This document shows, in pieces, positions 1 through 7,499 of a stretch of 25,942 bases of DNA. The number at the start of each line of letters is the position of its first letter. The first letter of the stretch is position 1. The position numbers were made by a program, and so were the translations under genes. The notes below the pieces were generated by a model that saw only the letters and a program-made list of their open reading frames with translations, was not told the origin of the DNA and made no database searches. This stretch comes from DASXRU01 sp039933315 (lineage in GTDB: Bacteria > Acidobacteriota > Blastocatellia > Pyrinomonadales > Pyrinomonadaceae), in contig JBDTOI010000047.1 in the NCBI GenBank assembly GCA_039933315.1, positions 1-25,942 on the forward strand. Direction: 5' to 3'.

Positions 1-70
1 TGTAGGGGCGTCTCTCCGTGGGCGCCCCTCGTTGCCCTACCTGGGGCGCCCACGGAGGGACGCTCCTACA
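1..70. repeat. 70-bp near-perfect palindromic repeat (REP/MITE-like), possible terminator
   Basis: Bases 1-28 and the reverse complement of bases 43-70 match at 26 of 28 positions and are separated by a 14-nt loop. Both outer ends read TGTAGG. On the minus strand it lies exactly at the end of the nine-gene run, so its transcript would form a very strong GC-rich hairpin, but no T-tract follows inside the window. The stop codon of the oxidoreductase (66-68) is the TAG inside the outer TGTAGG. This looks like a dispersed palindromic element rather than a purpose-built terminator. Copies elsewhere in the genome cannot be checked here. Confidence 0.8.
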
Positions 71-1022
71 ATTGTTCGGCGATCGAGCCGGCTATGGCGA
101 AGCAAATGCGCGCCGAGGGTAGGATGTCTTCGACGCCGGGCCGGGGCCGTGTCCCCGTTTGCAGCGCCCTGACAAACTCTTCCACTTCCTGGTAGGCGCC
201 GTTGCGGAGGTCCTCGGGTTCGTTCTCTGAAGCTTTTTCCTCGATTACTATCTGGCCATCCTGCCAGCATTCCAATGAACGCTGAGTGCCGGACCCCGCC
301 GTTACACGCGCGCGATACCCCTCGCCAAACAACTCATACGACTCTTCAACCATACCGGCCGTGGGCAGAACTTCTATTCGCCCCTTCGCCCCACTTTCAA
401 AGCGAAGCGAGATGACATACCAAAACCCGGAAAGTCCGGGTTGACGTAAGATCTCCGCATCAAAGTCTGTGATCTCGCCGGCAATGTGACGCAGCGCATC
501 GAGCACGTGGATGGCAGTTGACCAGATGAAGTCGGGCTCGCTGCGCGCATGACGTACTTGGGTGGCCCGCACATACTGCAGCGGTCCCCGCTCGTTGCTC
601 CAGGAACGGGCGCGATTAAGGTAGGGGACGAAGCGCCGGTTCACGGACACCATGTGGGGCGTATTGGTTTCACGCGCCGCCCGCGCCAACTTCTCGGCCT
701 CTGCGAGCGAAGTGCCCAGCGGCTTTTCGATTACGCATGGCATGCCGCGCTCAAGGAATTGTATGGCGCCATCAACGATGTGCTCCATAGGCATGACGCA
801 CACGCATCCGTCGAGACTCTCGGTGGCCAACATTTTTTCCACTTCGGTATAAGCGCGTTGGAACCCAAACTCCCGGCAGAACTGTGCGGCGCGATCGGCG
901 CTTAGATCGCATGCTGCTACGAGTTCAATTTCTCCGGGATGCCGCGCCGCGTACCTGGCAAGCGGAGCAGCATGGCTGCTTCGTGAATGTTCCCCACAAC
1001 CTACCAGTGCGAGCCGAACCAT
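66..1022 (-). CDS. Gfo/Idh/MocA family NAD(P)-dependent oxidoreductase
   Basis: This 318-residue protein has the usual two-domain layout of sugar or polyol dehydrogenases. The N-terminal Rossmann fold starts with VGCGEHSRS (about residues 7-15) in place of the usual GxGxxG, and CDLS follows strand 2. The EKP motif is at 99-101, and the IHVLD segment (171-175) carries the histidine and aspartate typical of the active site. The C-terminal alpha/beta domain is complete in length for the family. The ATG at 1022 is preceded by GGAG with a 7-nt gap. It is the last gene of the minus-strand run, 118 bp after the small membrane protein. The natural substrate cannot be told from sequence; a sugar, inositol or sugar-acid derivative is likely from context. 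The stop codon lies inside the palindrome at 1-70, so the extreme C-terminus may have been reshaped by that element. Confidence 0.9.
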   Translation of the reverse strand: MVRLALVGCGEHSRSSHAAPLARYAARHPGEIELVAACDLSADRAAQFCREFGFQRAYTEVEKMLATESLDGCVCVMPMEHIVDGAIQFLERGMPCVIEKPLGTSLAEAEKLARAARETNTPHMVSVNRRFVPYLNRARSWSNERGPLQYVRATQVRHARSEPDFIWSTAIHVLDALRHIAGEITDFDAEILRQPGLSGFWYVISLRFESGAKGRIEVLPTAGMVEESYELFGEGYRARVTAGSGTQRSLECWQDGQIVIEEKASENEPEDLRNGAYQEVEEFVRALQTGTRPRPGVEDILPSARICFAIAGSIAEQL

Positions 1023-1140
1023 GCGTGGTCTCCAGTTTGTTTTTAGCCCTTTTCAGTCGCAGTCGACGATCGATCGCAGGATTGGCACTAACGCAGACGA
1101 GCACAAAGCCAGCCTCCGGCAAGCGGTCGGAGTCTCAGTC

Positions 1141-1299
1141 TTACTCTTTCTCGGCTTCTTCTCTTGCCTTGGTGGCGTCGAGGCGCGCGAGCATGTTCTT
1201 AATGTCCGCGGCCCCCTTGATTGAGACATAAACTGTGACGGTCGAGTACCAGACCACACAGGCAGCTGTCATCAGCCACCAGAACCAATGTTTCGGCAT
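1141..1299 (-). CDS. Small single-helix membrane protein coupled to the SSS symporter
   Basis: This 52-residue ORF starts MPKHWFWWLM and ends in AREEAEKE. Residues 5-27 form one hydrophobic, Trp/Tyr-rich membrane segment, and residues 35-52 are a charged, helix-prone tail. Its ATG shares a base with the symporter stop codon (TAATG at 1297-1301). A strong ribosome-binding site, GGAAGGAG, lies 8 nt upstream inside the end of the symporter gene, so translational coupling is likely. From memory, small accessory proteins of this size are annotated beside SSS-family symporters in several bacteria; I could not verify the family by a search. The likely role is a membrane partner that stabilises or modulates the transporter. 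Such a short gene is easily missed by automatic callers. Confidence 0.8.
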   Translation of the reverse strand: MPKHWFWWLMTAACVVWYSTVTVYVSIKGAADIKNMLARLDATKAREEAEKE

Positions 1300-2777
1300 T
1301 AGGCAAACTCCTTCCGCGAATCAATTCCCGAGTTCGGTTTAAGTAATGACCCCACGACCATCGCCGCGCCGGAAAGCACGTAGGTCGCAATGCCGGAGTA
1401 ATATGGGCCGATAGTCTTCGCCAGGCCGGCGGTGGAGGGTACCTGTTCCATCACCAAATAGGTGATGGGGATAGCCGCGCTGATAAATATCGAAGCGGCG
1501 GCGCCCCAGCTGTTAGCGCGTTTCCAGTAGGAACAGGCGATAAGCAGCATCGAGATGCTGGCCAGATAAATCGTGCCCGTTACTCCGAGGTAGGTCCAGA
1601 GATCCCCCTTGAGTGGGTACCAAAGACCATAGAGCAGCAGGAAAATTCCTATCAGCGCGATGATGGTCCGATTCCAAAACAGGCCCTTCTTTTCGGACCA
1701 TGGCTTCTTGCGGAAAGGCGCCATGATGTCGTTGTAGATCACGCTGCACCACGTCAACATGTAGGAGGAGTCGGTGGACATGTCAGCCGCCAGCATCGCC
1801 GCAATTAGAATCCCCATCAGTCCGGCCGGCACTGCCGTACTCAGGTAACGTGGCATCGCTTCGAGAGTATTCGCCATCGGACCCAGGGTCGTGAGCGCGG
1901 CGATACCCCAAATCCCCGGAATCAAGAATCGGCACACGAAGAAAAAACTGGTTCGCGTGTAAACCTTGCGCGCCGTTTTGGTGTCCTTCGCTGCCAGCAC
2001 GCGCGCTATGATCGTTTGCCACGTAAGCACGGCAGCCGTGTTCAGCATCAGGTTGAAGAGTACGTACTGCCAGCCCATCGTCGGGTTGATGAAGGGGTTG
2101 AAGCCGCCCGCGCCGTAACGCAGCTCGACGGTGTTGACCATGTTCTCCCATCCCACGTTCATGAGAATAAGAATGGTGACCAAAATCAATCCCGCGCTCA
2201 TAACCACGAATTGCAGGAAGTCGGTCACCAACACGGACAACATTCCTCCGAGGATGGTGTAAACGGCCACTCCGACGAGCAGCGCTGTCATCATGATCTC
2301 GAGGTACTTCACGTCCAACCCTGCAACCACCACCAGGAATTGCCCACCGGTGCGAAGAAAGACGCCCATGTTAAGCAGACCGCCAAGCACGATGACGACG
2401 CCGGCCGCCCAGCGAATGCGCGGGCCAAACTTTTTCTCGAATAGTTCGGGGATCGTCATCACACCGGAGTCGCGCAGCGGCTTGATAACAAACCCCGTCA
2501 AACCGACTATCAGCATAGCCGCCGCCATCAGGATGCCCGGCGTCGCGCCGGCAAATCCCTTCTCGTAACCATTTTGTGCGGTGTACATGCAGGTAACGAT
2601 GCCGAACTCCGTGGCTGCCAGCGAGGCAATCCCAAGGTAAACATCCATCTCCCGCCCGGCGACGAGGAAGTGTTCTACCTTGCCAACATATTTCCGCACC
2701 ATCAGGCCGGCCACCATCGTTGCCAGCAGGTACAACCCGACGATGCTTCCGTCCAATAACCAGTTGAAATTTGTCAT
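1299..2777 (-). CDS. SSS-family sodium:solute symporter
   Basis: This 492-residue polytopic inner-membrane protein has about 13 hydrophobic segments. It carries the family signature YTILGGML followed by TDFLQ (about residues 173-190) and the Na2-site segment AADMSTDSS (330-338). Both fit the SLC5/SSS fold that couples substrate uptake to sodium. Substrates of the family include sugars, sialic acid, amino acids, carboxylates and polyols; no residue that I recognise fixes the choice here. The ATG at 2777 follows a purine-rich GGCGGAG stretch. It lies 27 bp after the truncated aldolase and overlaps the small membrane protein by one base at its end. With the MFS permease it gives the locus two independent inner-membrane uptake routes. 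Confidence 0.93.
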   Translation of the reverse strand: MTNFNWLLDGSIVGLYLLATMVAGLMVRKYVGKVEHFLVAGREMDVYLGIASLAATEFGIVTCMYTAQNGYEKGFAGATPGILMAAAMLIVGLTGFVIKPLRDSGVMTIPELFEKKFGPRIRWAAGVVIVLGGLLNMGVFLRTGGQFLVVVAGLDVKYLEIMMTALLVGVAVYTILGGMLSVLVTDFLQFVVMSAGLILVTILILMNVGWENMVNTVELRYGAGGFNPFINPTMGWQYVLFNLMLNTAAVLTWQTIIARVLAAKDTKTARKVYTRTSFFFVCRFLIPGIWGIAALTTLGPMANTLEAMPRYLSTAVPAGLMGILIAAMLAADMSTDSSYMLTWCSVIYNDIMAPFRKKPWSEKKGLFWNRTIIALIGIFLLLYGLWYPLKGDLWTYLGVTGTIYLASISMLLIACSYWKRANSWGAAASIFISAAIPITYLVMEQVPSTAGLAKTIGPYYSGIATYVLSGAAMVVGSLLKPNSGIDSRKEFA

Positions 2778-2804
2778 GCGTTCGCGCTCCGCCTTTCGTT
2801 TTGG

Positions 2805-3419
2805 TTACTGCCGTTCCGAACGGATTCGTATCTTCGCCTGCGAGACCTCCTGCGCGGCGGCATTGGCCGGCGCGAAGGTCCGTCGCAAATTAATGTCCTC
2901 GTCTGATGAAAGCGATGTTTTCACAGCGCGAGTGAAGGGGTCTTTTAACTCAGTGCCGAAGTTGATCTTTGTGATGCCGCACTTGATAGCGCGCCGCAAC
3001 TCTGCGGAGACAACCGAGCCGCCGTGAAGCACAAGGGCTGTTTCACCGACCGCCGTTCTAATCTGCTTCAGCCGTTCAAAGTCCAGTCGCACTTCACCCT
3101 TATAGAAACCGTGTGCCGTTCCGACGGCGACTGCCAGGGCGTCTACATCGGTTTCGGCTACAAACTGCGCGGCGTCCTCGGGACGCGTGTAGAAGCGTGC
3201 AATCGCTTCGCCCGGGGCTTCGTCGTTATGTGTAACGTGTCCCAACTCGCCCTCGACCGAAACACCATGAGCGTGCGCGAGTTCACTAACACGACGCGTC
3301 AGCGCACAATTGTCCGAAAATGATAGTCTCGAACCATCGATCATCACCGACGTATGACCGCGGTCGATGCAACGCGCCGCCAGCTCATAACTGCCTCCGT
3401 GATCCAGGTGTAGCGAGAC
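2805..3419 (-). pseudogene. Class II (zinc) ketose-bisphosphate aldolase, 5'-truncated
   Basis: The frame encodes about 204 residues aligned by eye to the C-terminal part of the FbaA/GatY/KbaY family. It begins at VSLHLDHGG, which carries the catalytic Asp and a zinc His, and continues through SVMIDGS, EGELGH, VGTAHGFYKGE (second zinc His), LVLHGGS (third zinc His) and ITKINFGTELK. The first 75-80 residues of a normal protein of roughly 285, including the start codon, are absent. Upstream in the same frame, seven codons separate the homology from the TGA of the ROK kinase. The first ATG (3347) lies after the LDHG motif, so translation from it would lose the active site; no ATG, GTG or TTG occurs before it except a GTG one codon earlier. 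I read it as a deletion remnant. Readthrough of the TGA, or CTG initiation, could still yield product. The remaining sequence has no further stop. Confidence 0.72.
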
Positions 3420-3440
3420 TAACCAAAAGCCAGCGAAACT

Positions 3441-4346
3441 TCACCCGAACCCCTCCTCGTTCCCGCGAATTGTATGATATACGGCGCCGAGAGCCCCAGC
3501 CTGATCGCTTAAGGCAGCCGGGATGATGGGCACTCGGTGTCCCAATGGTCGCCATTCCACTTGTTCCATAAAACCCGCGAGTGGTTCGAAGAGTGCTGAA
3601 CCGGCGCGCGCGATTCCCCCGCCAAGAATGATCACTTCGGGATCAAACGCATTAATGATGGAAGTGATGCCGACGGCAAGATGGTAGACAGATCGCAACC
3701 AGATATTTGTAGCCTGTGAATCACCGGCAAGGTGTGCGGCGACCAGTTGGCGCGTGGAGCTGAATCTCCCTGCCGAACGAGCTATCAACGAGTAGTCGCC
3801 GATCATCGCTTCAAGACTGCCCGGTGTGCCGACAATATCCGGCGGACCATCCGGGTTCAGGCAAATGTGCCCGAAATGTCCGGCTCTTCCTATATGACCC
3901 TTGAAGAGACGGCCGTCAACGAGGATCGCGCCTCCAACTCCCGTGCCGAGCGTCAGGAGCACCACATTACTAAACCCGGCCGCTGCTCCTTTCCAGACCT
4001 CACCGAGGAGCGCCGCATGAGCGTCGTTGAGCACCAGCACCGCGCGCGGCGTTTGCAAAACCTCCGTCCAGACGAGCCCTTCAAGTCCCCCGAGTCGGCC
4101 CGGCAGGTTGACTATTGAGCGGCCATCTCGCGCCGCCAGGCCGGGAGCGGCAAGACCTATGTGGCTTGCTGGTTCACCGCGTTCATTCTGAATCCCACCG
4201 ATCTTTTGCTTGATCGTTTCAGCCCAGGAGCCCGTTTCGTCGTCTGCGGTTTCGCAGGTTAAGAACTCCAACACTTCGCCATCGTGGGAGACGACTGCGA
4301 TCTTGATGTTGGTTCCCCCCAGATCCACACCGATTGCATAGCTCAT
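3441..4346 (-). CDS. ROK-family sugar kinase lacking the zinc-binding cysteines
   Basis: This 301-residue protein belongs to the ROK/hexokinase-like ATPase fold. It has the phosphate-1 motif DLGGTNIK (8-15), LNDAHAALLGE with the presumed catalytic Asp108, the phosphate-2 motif LGTGVGGA (133-140) and the adenosine-site LGGGIA. It should phosphorylate a hexose or aminosugar, probably at O6, in the cytoplasm. The ROK zinc motif CxCGxxGC is replaced by DIVGTPGS (170-177), so all three cysteines are lost, although the preceding GHFGH histidine is kept. Active ROK kinases without the cysteines exist in some subfamilies, so this is divergence rather than proof of inactivity. It lies 46 bp downstream of the first phosphomutase, and its TGA is in frame with the aldolase remnant that follows. 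The ATG at 4346 starts MSYAIGVD as expected. Confidence 0.88.
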   Translation of the reverse strand: MSYAIGVDLGGTNIKIAVVSHDGEVLEFLTCETADDETGSWAETIKQKIGGIQNERGEPASHIGLAAPGLAARDGRSIVNLPGRLGGLEGLVWTEVLQTPRAVLVLNDAHAALLGEVWKGAAAGFSNVVLLTLGTGVGGAILVDGRLFKGHIGRAGHFGHICLNPDGPPDIVGTPGSLEAMIGDYSLIARSAGRFSSTRQLVAAHLAGDSQATNIWLRSVYHLAVGITSIINAFDPEVIILGGGIARAGSALFEPLAGFMEQVEWRPLGHRVPIIPAALSDQAGALGAVYHTIRGNEEGFG

Positions 4347-4392
4347 TGAGTTCTCTTCGCGTTAAGTTTCAATAAAAGACTTGTCTTCGATT

Positions 4393-5760
4393 TCACTTTT
4401 CCGTATTGATTACCTTTCGCATTAATTCGAATACGGGGTCGCTTATCAAACGCACCTGCTCTGGAGTTTCAGCTTCGGCGGTAAGGCGGATGATTGGTTC
4501 CGTGTTCGAGCCGCGGACGTGAAACCATCCGTTGGGAAGGATAACTTTCACTCCGTCCGTCAAGTCCACCGGGGAGGATTCATAGACTTGACGGATCATC
4601 TTCAAGACTTCACCTATCTTGTGCGAAGGGCAGGGCAGTTTCTCCTTCATCATGTATAAGCGTGGCAGCTCCTTGAGAATTTCAGAAAGCGAGCGTCCCC
4701 GATCGGCAAGCAAGTGAAGCACGAGCGCCATTCCCACAAGGCTGTCGCGGGCGAAGTTGACCCGCGGATAGATTACGCCGCCATTGCCCTCGCCACCGAT
4801 CACAGCGCCTTCGCGCTGCATGCGTTCGGTGACATTGGCTTCGCCGATCCTGGTGCGATAAAGAGGACAGTCAAACAGCTTTGTCACGAAATCCAACGCG
4901 TGAGTAGTTGAGAGGTTGGCAACGACCGGGCCAGGCTCTCGGCCGAGCACATACAACGTAGCCAGGACCACCGTGTAGTCTTCACCAATGGCCTCTCCCA
5001 ACTCCGAGACAATGGCCAGGCGATCTGCATCCATGTCCTGCGCGAAACCGATGTCGGCGCGATGCTGCTTGACCGCTGCACACAGGTCGCCCAGGTTCTC
5101 CGGAAGAGGCTCGGCGGGTCGAGGGAACTGGCCGTTGGGTTGATTGTTAATTGAGATAGCGTCCGCGCCGAGCGCTTCGAGTAGCTTCGGGCCAACGATT
5201 GAGCCTGCGCCATTGCAGGCGTCAAGCACGACACGCAGTCCCCGCCCTTTCTGCGGTAGCGGCCCCAGCGAGGCGAGAATGGCTTTGATATGCAGGTCAG
5301 TTGCTCCGGTCAGACTCTCGACACCACGCATTTCGCTTCCCGCCACCTTCAAGTATTCGCCCTGGTGGTAGATATCGAGCATCTCGCGAGCAAGTCCCGG
5401 CCCCAGGAATAATCCGTCGGGACCAATGAATTTCAGGGCGTTCCACTCCGGGGGATTGTGGCTGGCAGTGATAGCAAGTCCGCCGTGGGCCCCGTGTTGG
5501 GCCACCATTAGCTGCACGGTTGGGACGGGGCACATGCCCACATCGACGACGCGGCAGCCACTCGACAAGAGTCCGGCGACAACTGCTTGCTTGACCATCT
5601 CGCCGGAAGTTCGCGGATCGCGGCCGATTACAATTGTGCCTGAGCCGACATAGGTACCGAAGGCTTGCGCAAAGCGAGTGAGCAACGTTGGTGACAGCGA
5701 GTCGCCGATCACACCTCGCACACCGGAAATACTGATCTTAAGAGTTGGTATGGCTCGCAT
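4393..5760 (-). CDS. Phosphoglucosamine/phosphohexomutase, canonical active site
   Basis: This 455-residue member of the alpha-D-phosphohexomutase superfamily (GlmM/ManB type) interconverts hexose-1-phosphate and hexose-6-phosphate through a phosphoserine. All four signature sites are intact: TASHNP with Ser100, the magnesium loop DMDADR (242-247), the sugar loop GEGNGG (323-328) and the phosphate loop RGSNTEP (416-422). The length is normal. It would link the products of the GHMP kinase (1-phosphates) and the ROK kinase (6-phosphates). It is separated from its paralogue upstream by a 310-bp gap that contains a MITE-like element, so it may use its own promoter. Whether it prefers glucosamine, glucose or mannose phosphates cannot be decided by eye. 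Start MRAIPTLKISISG at 5760; no strong ribosome-binding site is visible. Confidence 0.92.
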   Translation of the reverse strand: MRAIPTLKISISGVRGVIGDSLSPTLLTRFAQAFGTYVGSGTIVIGRDPRTSGEMVKQAVVAGLLSSGCRVVDVGMCPVPTVQLMVAQHGAHGGLAITASHNPPEWNALKFIGPDGLFLGPGLAREMLDIYHQGEYLKVAGSEMRGVESLTGATDLHIKAILASLGPLPQKGRGLRVVLDACNGAGSIVGPKLLEALGADAISINNQPNGQFPRPAEPLPENLGDLCAAVKQHRADIGFAQDMDADRLAIVSELGEAIGEDYTVVLATLYVLGREPGPVVANLSTTHALDFVTKLFDCPLYRTRIGEANVTERMQREGAVIGGEGNGGVIYPRVNFARDSLVGMALVLHLLADRGRSLSEILKELPRLYMMKEKLPCPSHKIGEVLKMIRQVYESSPVDLTDGVKVILPNGWFHVRGSNTEPIIRLTAEAETPEQVRLISDPVFELMRKVINTEK

Positions 5761-5895
5761 GATTCACTGGATAGGACTCTGAGCTTGGGTCTTTTGATCT
5801 CTGTGTTTTTGACTACAAGAGAATTCTTTTCAAAGTGCAGTACAAAGCTTTAAGACCTGGAGTCAATCGATCAGGTAGTGGGTCAGTTGTGAAAT

Positions 5896-6043
5896 TCTCA
5901 TTAACACCGCACTTCAGTGCGGTGATCCATCAAGGTGAATGTCGCTCTAACAGTTTCAACGGTTTTCGCTGGTAAACCGGTAAAACGGTTCACGGATCAA
6001 GAGATTGCCTGTAGACACGTGGCTAAGCCAGGTGTTAATGAGA
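5896..6043. mobile_element. 148-bp MITE-like element with 13-bp inverted ends and subterminal hairpins
   Basis: A perfect 13-bp inverted repeat, TCTCATTAACACC (5896-5908) and its complement (6031-6043), bounds 148 bp of non-coding DNA. Each terminal repeat overlaps a hairpin: the left one is CACCGCAC/GTGCGGTG at 5905-5924, and the right one is CACGTGGC-TAA-GCCAGGTG at 6016-6034 (one mismatch). The architecture is therefore symmetric. No ORF or transposase is present, and I see no clear target-site duplication. This is a non-autonomous element or a paired RNA structure in the gap between the two phosphomutases. Confidence 0.5.
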
Positions 6044-6070
6044 TTAGTGCAACTGACTCATTATCTTCCA

Positions 6071-7417
6071 TCACTTCCCCATCCTGTCCCTGCCCCAGTC
6101 GAGCAATTCCTGAGCGCGCTTCGGATCCCGGGCTTCGACTATCAGCCGGATCATCGACTCAGTATTTGAGGCGCGCGCGTGTACCCACCCATCGGGCAGC
6201 GACACTTTAACGCCGTCGGTCAGGTCATGGTCTAGTTTTTCGCGCTCGACCAGAAAGCGAAAACTTTGCAGTAGCGAGTAGAGACGATTGGGTTCTACCT
6301 CAACGTTGTACTTGACCATCGTGGCGCGCGGCAATTGGCTTGCTAGATCCGAGATTTGCACGTCCCCACGCGCCAGTCGCTCAAGGATTAGACCGATGGC
6401 CGCAGCGCTGTCGTGTGTGGGGTGGACTTCCGGAACTGCGATGCCGCCGCTGCCTTCGCCGCCGAGAATGGCGTCGTGCTCGATGATTGCTTCGGAGATA
6501 TAGGGTTGTCCCACAGGAGTGCGCACAACGGTGGCGCCGTAGCGGGCGGCGAGTTGATCGATAGCGCTGCCGGTGGAAACGTTAGTCACGATGGGTCCGC
6601 TGCGCCGCTGCCAGCGAATTTCAGCAGCGATCGGAAGTGACAACTCTTCCGATAGCGGTTCGCCTGATTCCGTAACGATGCCGAGGCGCTCGCCATCTGC
6701 GTCGTGGGCGAAGCCGATGTCGGCGCGTCCGGCTTTAACCACCGCGCGAAGTTGGGCCATCGTTTCCGGCTTCGGTTCGGGCGAATGTGGGAAAGGGGCG
6801 GAGGGGTCATCATTAAGGGCCAGCACCTGGCAACCTAGTTCCTCGAGCCAACGCGGTATCAGGAGCGCGCACCCTCCATTGCAACAGTCAACCGCAACCG
6901 TCATTCGCTTCGATCGGATTGCCTCGACGTCGAACGCGGCCCGCAAGACTTCAATATGATGTTCAATTACATTTTCACGGTCGATCGTGGTCCTGATCTT
7001 ATCCCAGGTGGTTTTCAGGAACTCACCCTGATGATAGATATCGAGCAATTCTTCGGCCTGGGTCGAGTTCAGATAAAGACCATCCGCGCGAACAAACTTG
7101 AGCGCGTTCCAGCGCGCGGGGTTGTGGCCCGCGGTAATGGCAATGCCGCCGTCACCATCGAGCCATTTCACCGCTAGTTGCATGCTTGGGGTAGGGCAGA
7201 TATCCAGATCAATGACCTCGCAGCCCGCCGCCAGTAAACCGGCACACACGGCGGCGTGGACCATTGGCCCTGACGGACGCGTATCGCGGCAAACCAGGAT
7301 GCGCCCACCGTTCAGATACGTGCCAAATGCCTGCGCGAACCCGACGGCCAACTCCGGCGTAAAAGCCTCGCCAACGACGCCGCGCACGCCTGTGATTCCG
7401 ATCTTTAGTGGCTTCAT
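6071..7417 (-). CDS. Phosphohexomutase paralogue with catalytic Ser replaced by Gly
   Basis: This 448-residue protein is clearly a paralogue of the mutase at 4393-5760, sharing for example ALKF..DGL.L and LLDIYHQGEFLK. It keeps the sugar loop GEGSGG (320-325) and the phosphate loop RASNTES (415-421). The phosphoserine motif reads TAGHNP, with Gly97 encoded by GGC at 7127-7129 where the paralogue has AGC. The magnesium loop reads DADGER (239-244), so the third Asp is Glu. With no serine to carry the phosphate, the normal ping-pong mutase reaction should be blocked or need a free bisphosphate. The ORF is full length and in frame, which argues for selection to keep it. It could be a regulatory or scaffold pseudoenzyme, a partner of the neighbouring mutase, or a bisphosphate-dependent enzyme. 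It lies 82 bp after the MFS gene. Confidence 0.88.
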   Translation of the reverse strand: MKPLKIGITGVRGVVGEAFTPELAVGFAQAFGTYLNGGRILVCRDTRPSGPMVHAAVCAGLLAAGCEVIDLDICPTPSMQLAVKWLDGDGGIAITAGHNPARWNALKFVRADGLYLNSTQAEELLDIYHQGEFLKTTWDKIRTTIDRENVIEHHIEVLRAAFDVEAIRSKRMTVAVDCCNGGCALLIPRWLEELGCQVLALNDDPSAPFPHSPEPKPETMAQLRAVVKAGRADIGFAHDADGERLGIVTESGEPLSEELSLPIAAEIRWQRRSGPIVTNVSTGSAIDQLAARYGATVVRTPVGQPYISEAIIEHDAILGGEGSGGIAVPEVHPTHDSAAAIGLILERLARGDVQISDLASQLPRATMVKYNVEVEPNRLYSLLQSFRFLVEREKLDHDLTDGVKVSLPDGWVHARASNTESMIRLIVEARDPKRAQELLDWGRDRMGK

Positions 7418-7499
7418 AAACTATCCGAGCCGGTGCCGAACGGATTGCAGTATTTGTGGCCTGGTTGCATCAAACTTCCTTAAGACGCTTTGCTGTTAC

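Noticed and set aside
2016..2444. 142-codon plus-strand frame opposite the symporter
   Set aside because: The product is His/Gln-rich with no hydrophobic core and mirrors the transmembrane codons of the real gene on the other strand.
3420..3700. Frameshift as the cause of the short aldolase
   Set aside because: The upstream sequence in every frame is occupied by clear ROK kinase coding to its normal C-terminus, so the missing aldolase N-terminus is not present in another frame.
5905..5924. Intrinsic terminator after the Ser-less mutase
   Set aside because: The stem is perfect but no T-tract follows on either strand; it is better explained as part of the 148-bp element.
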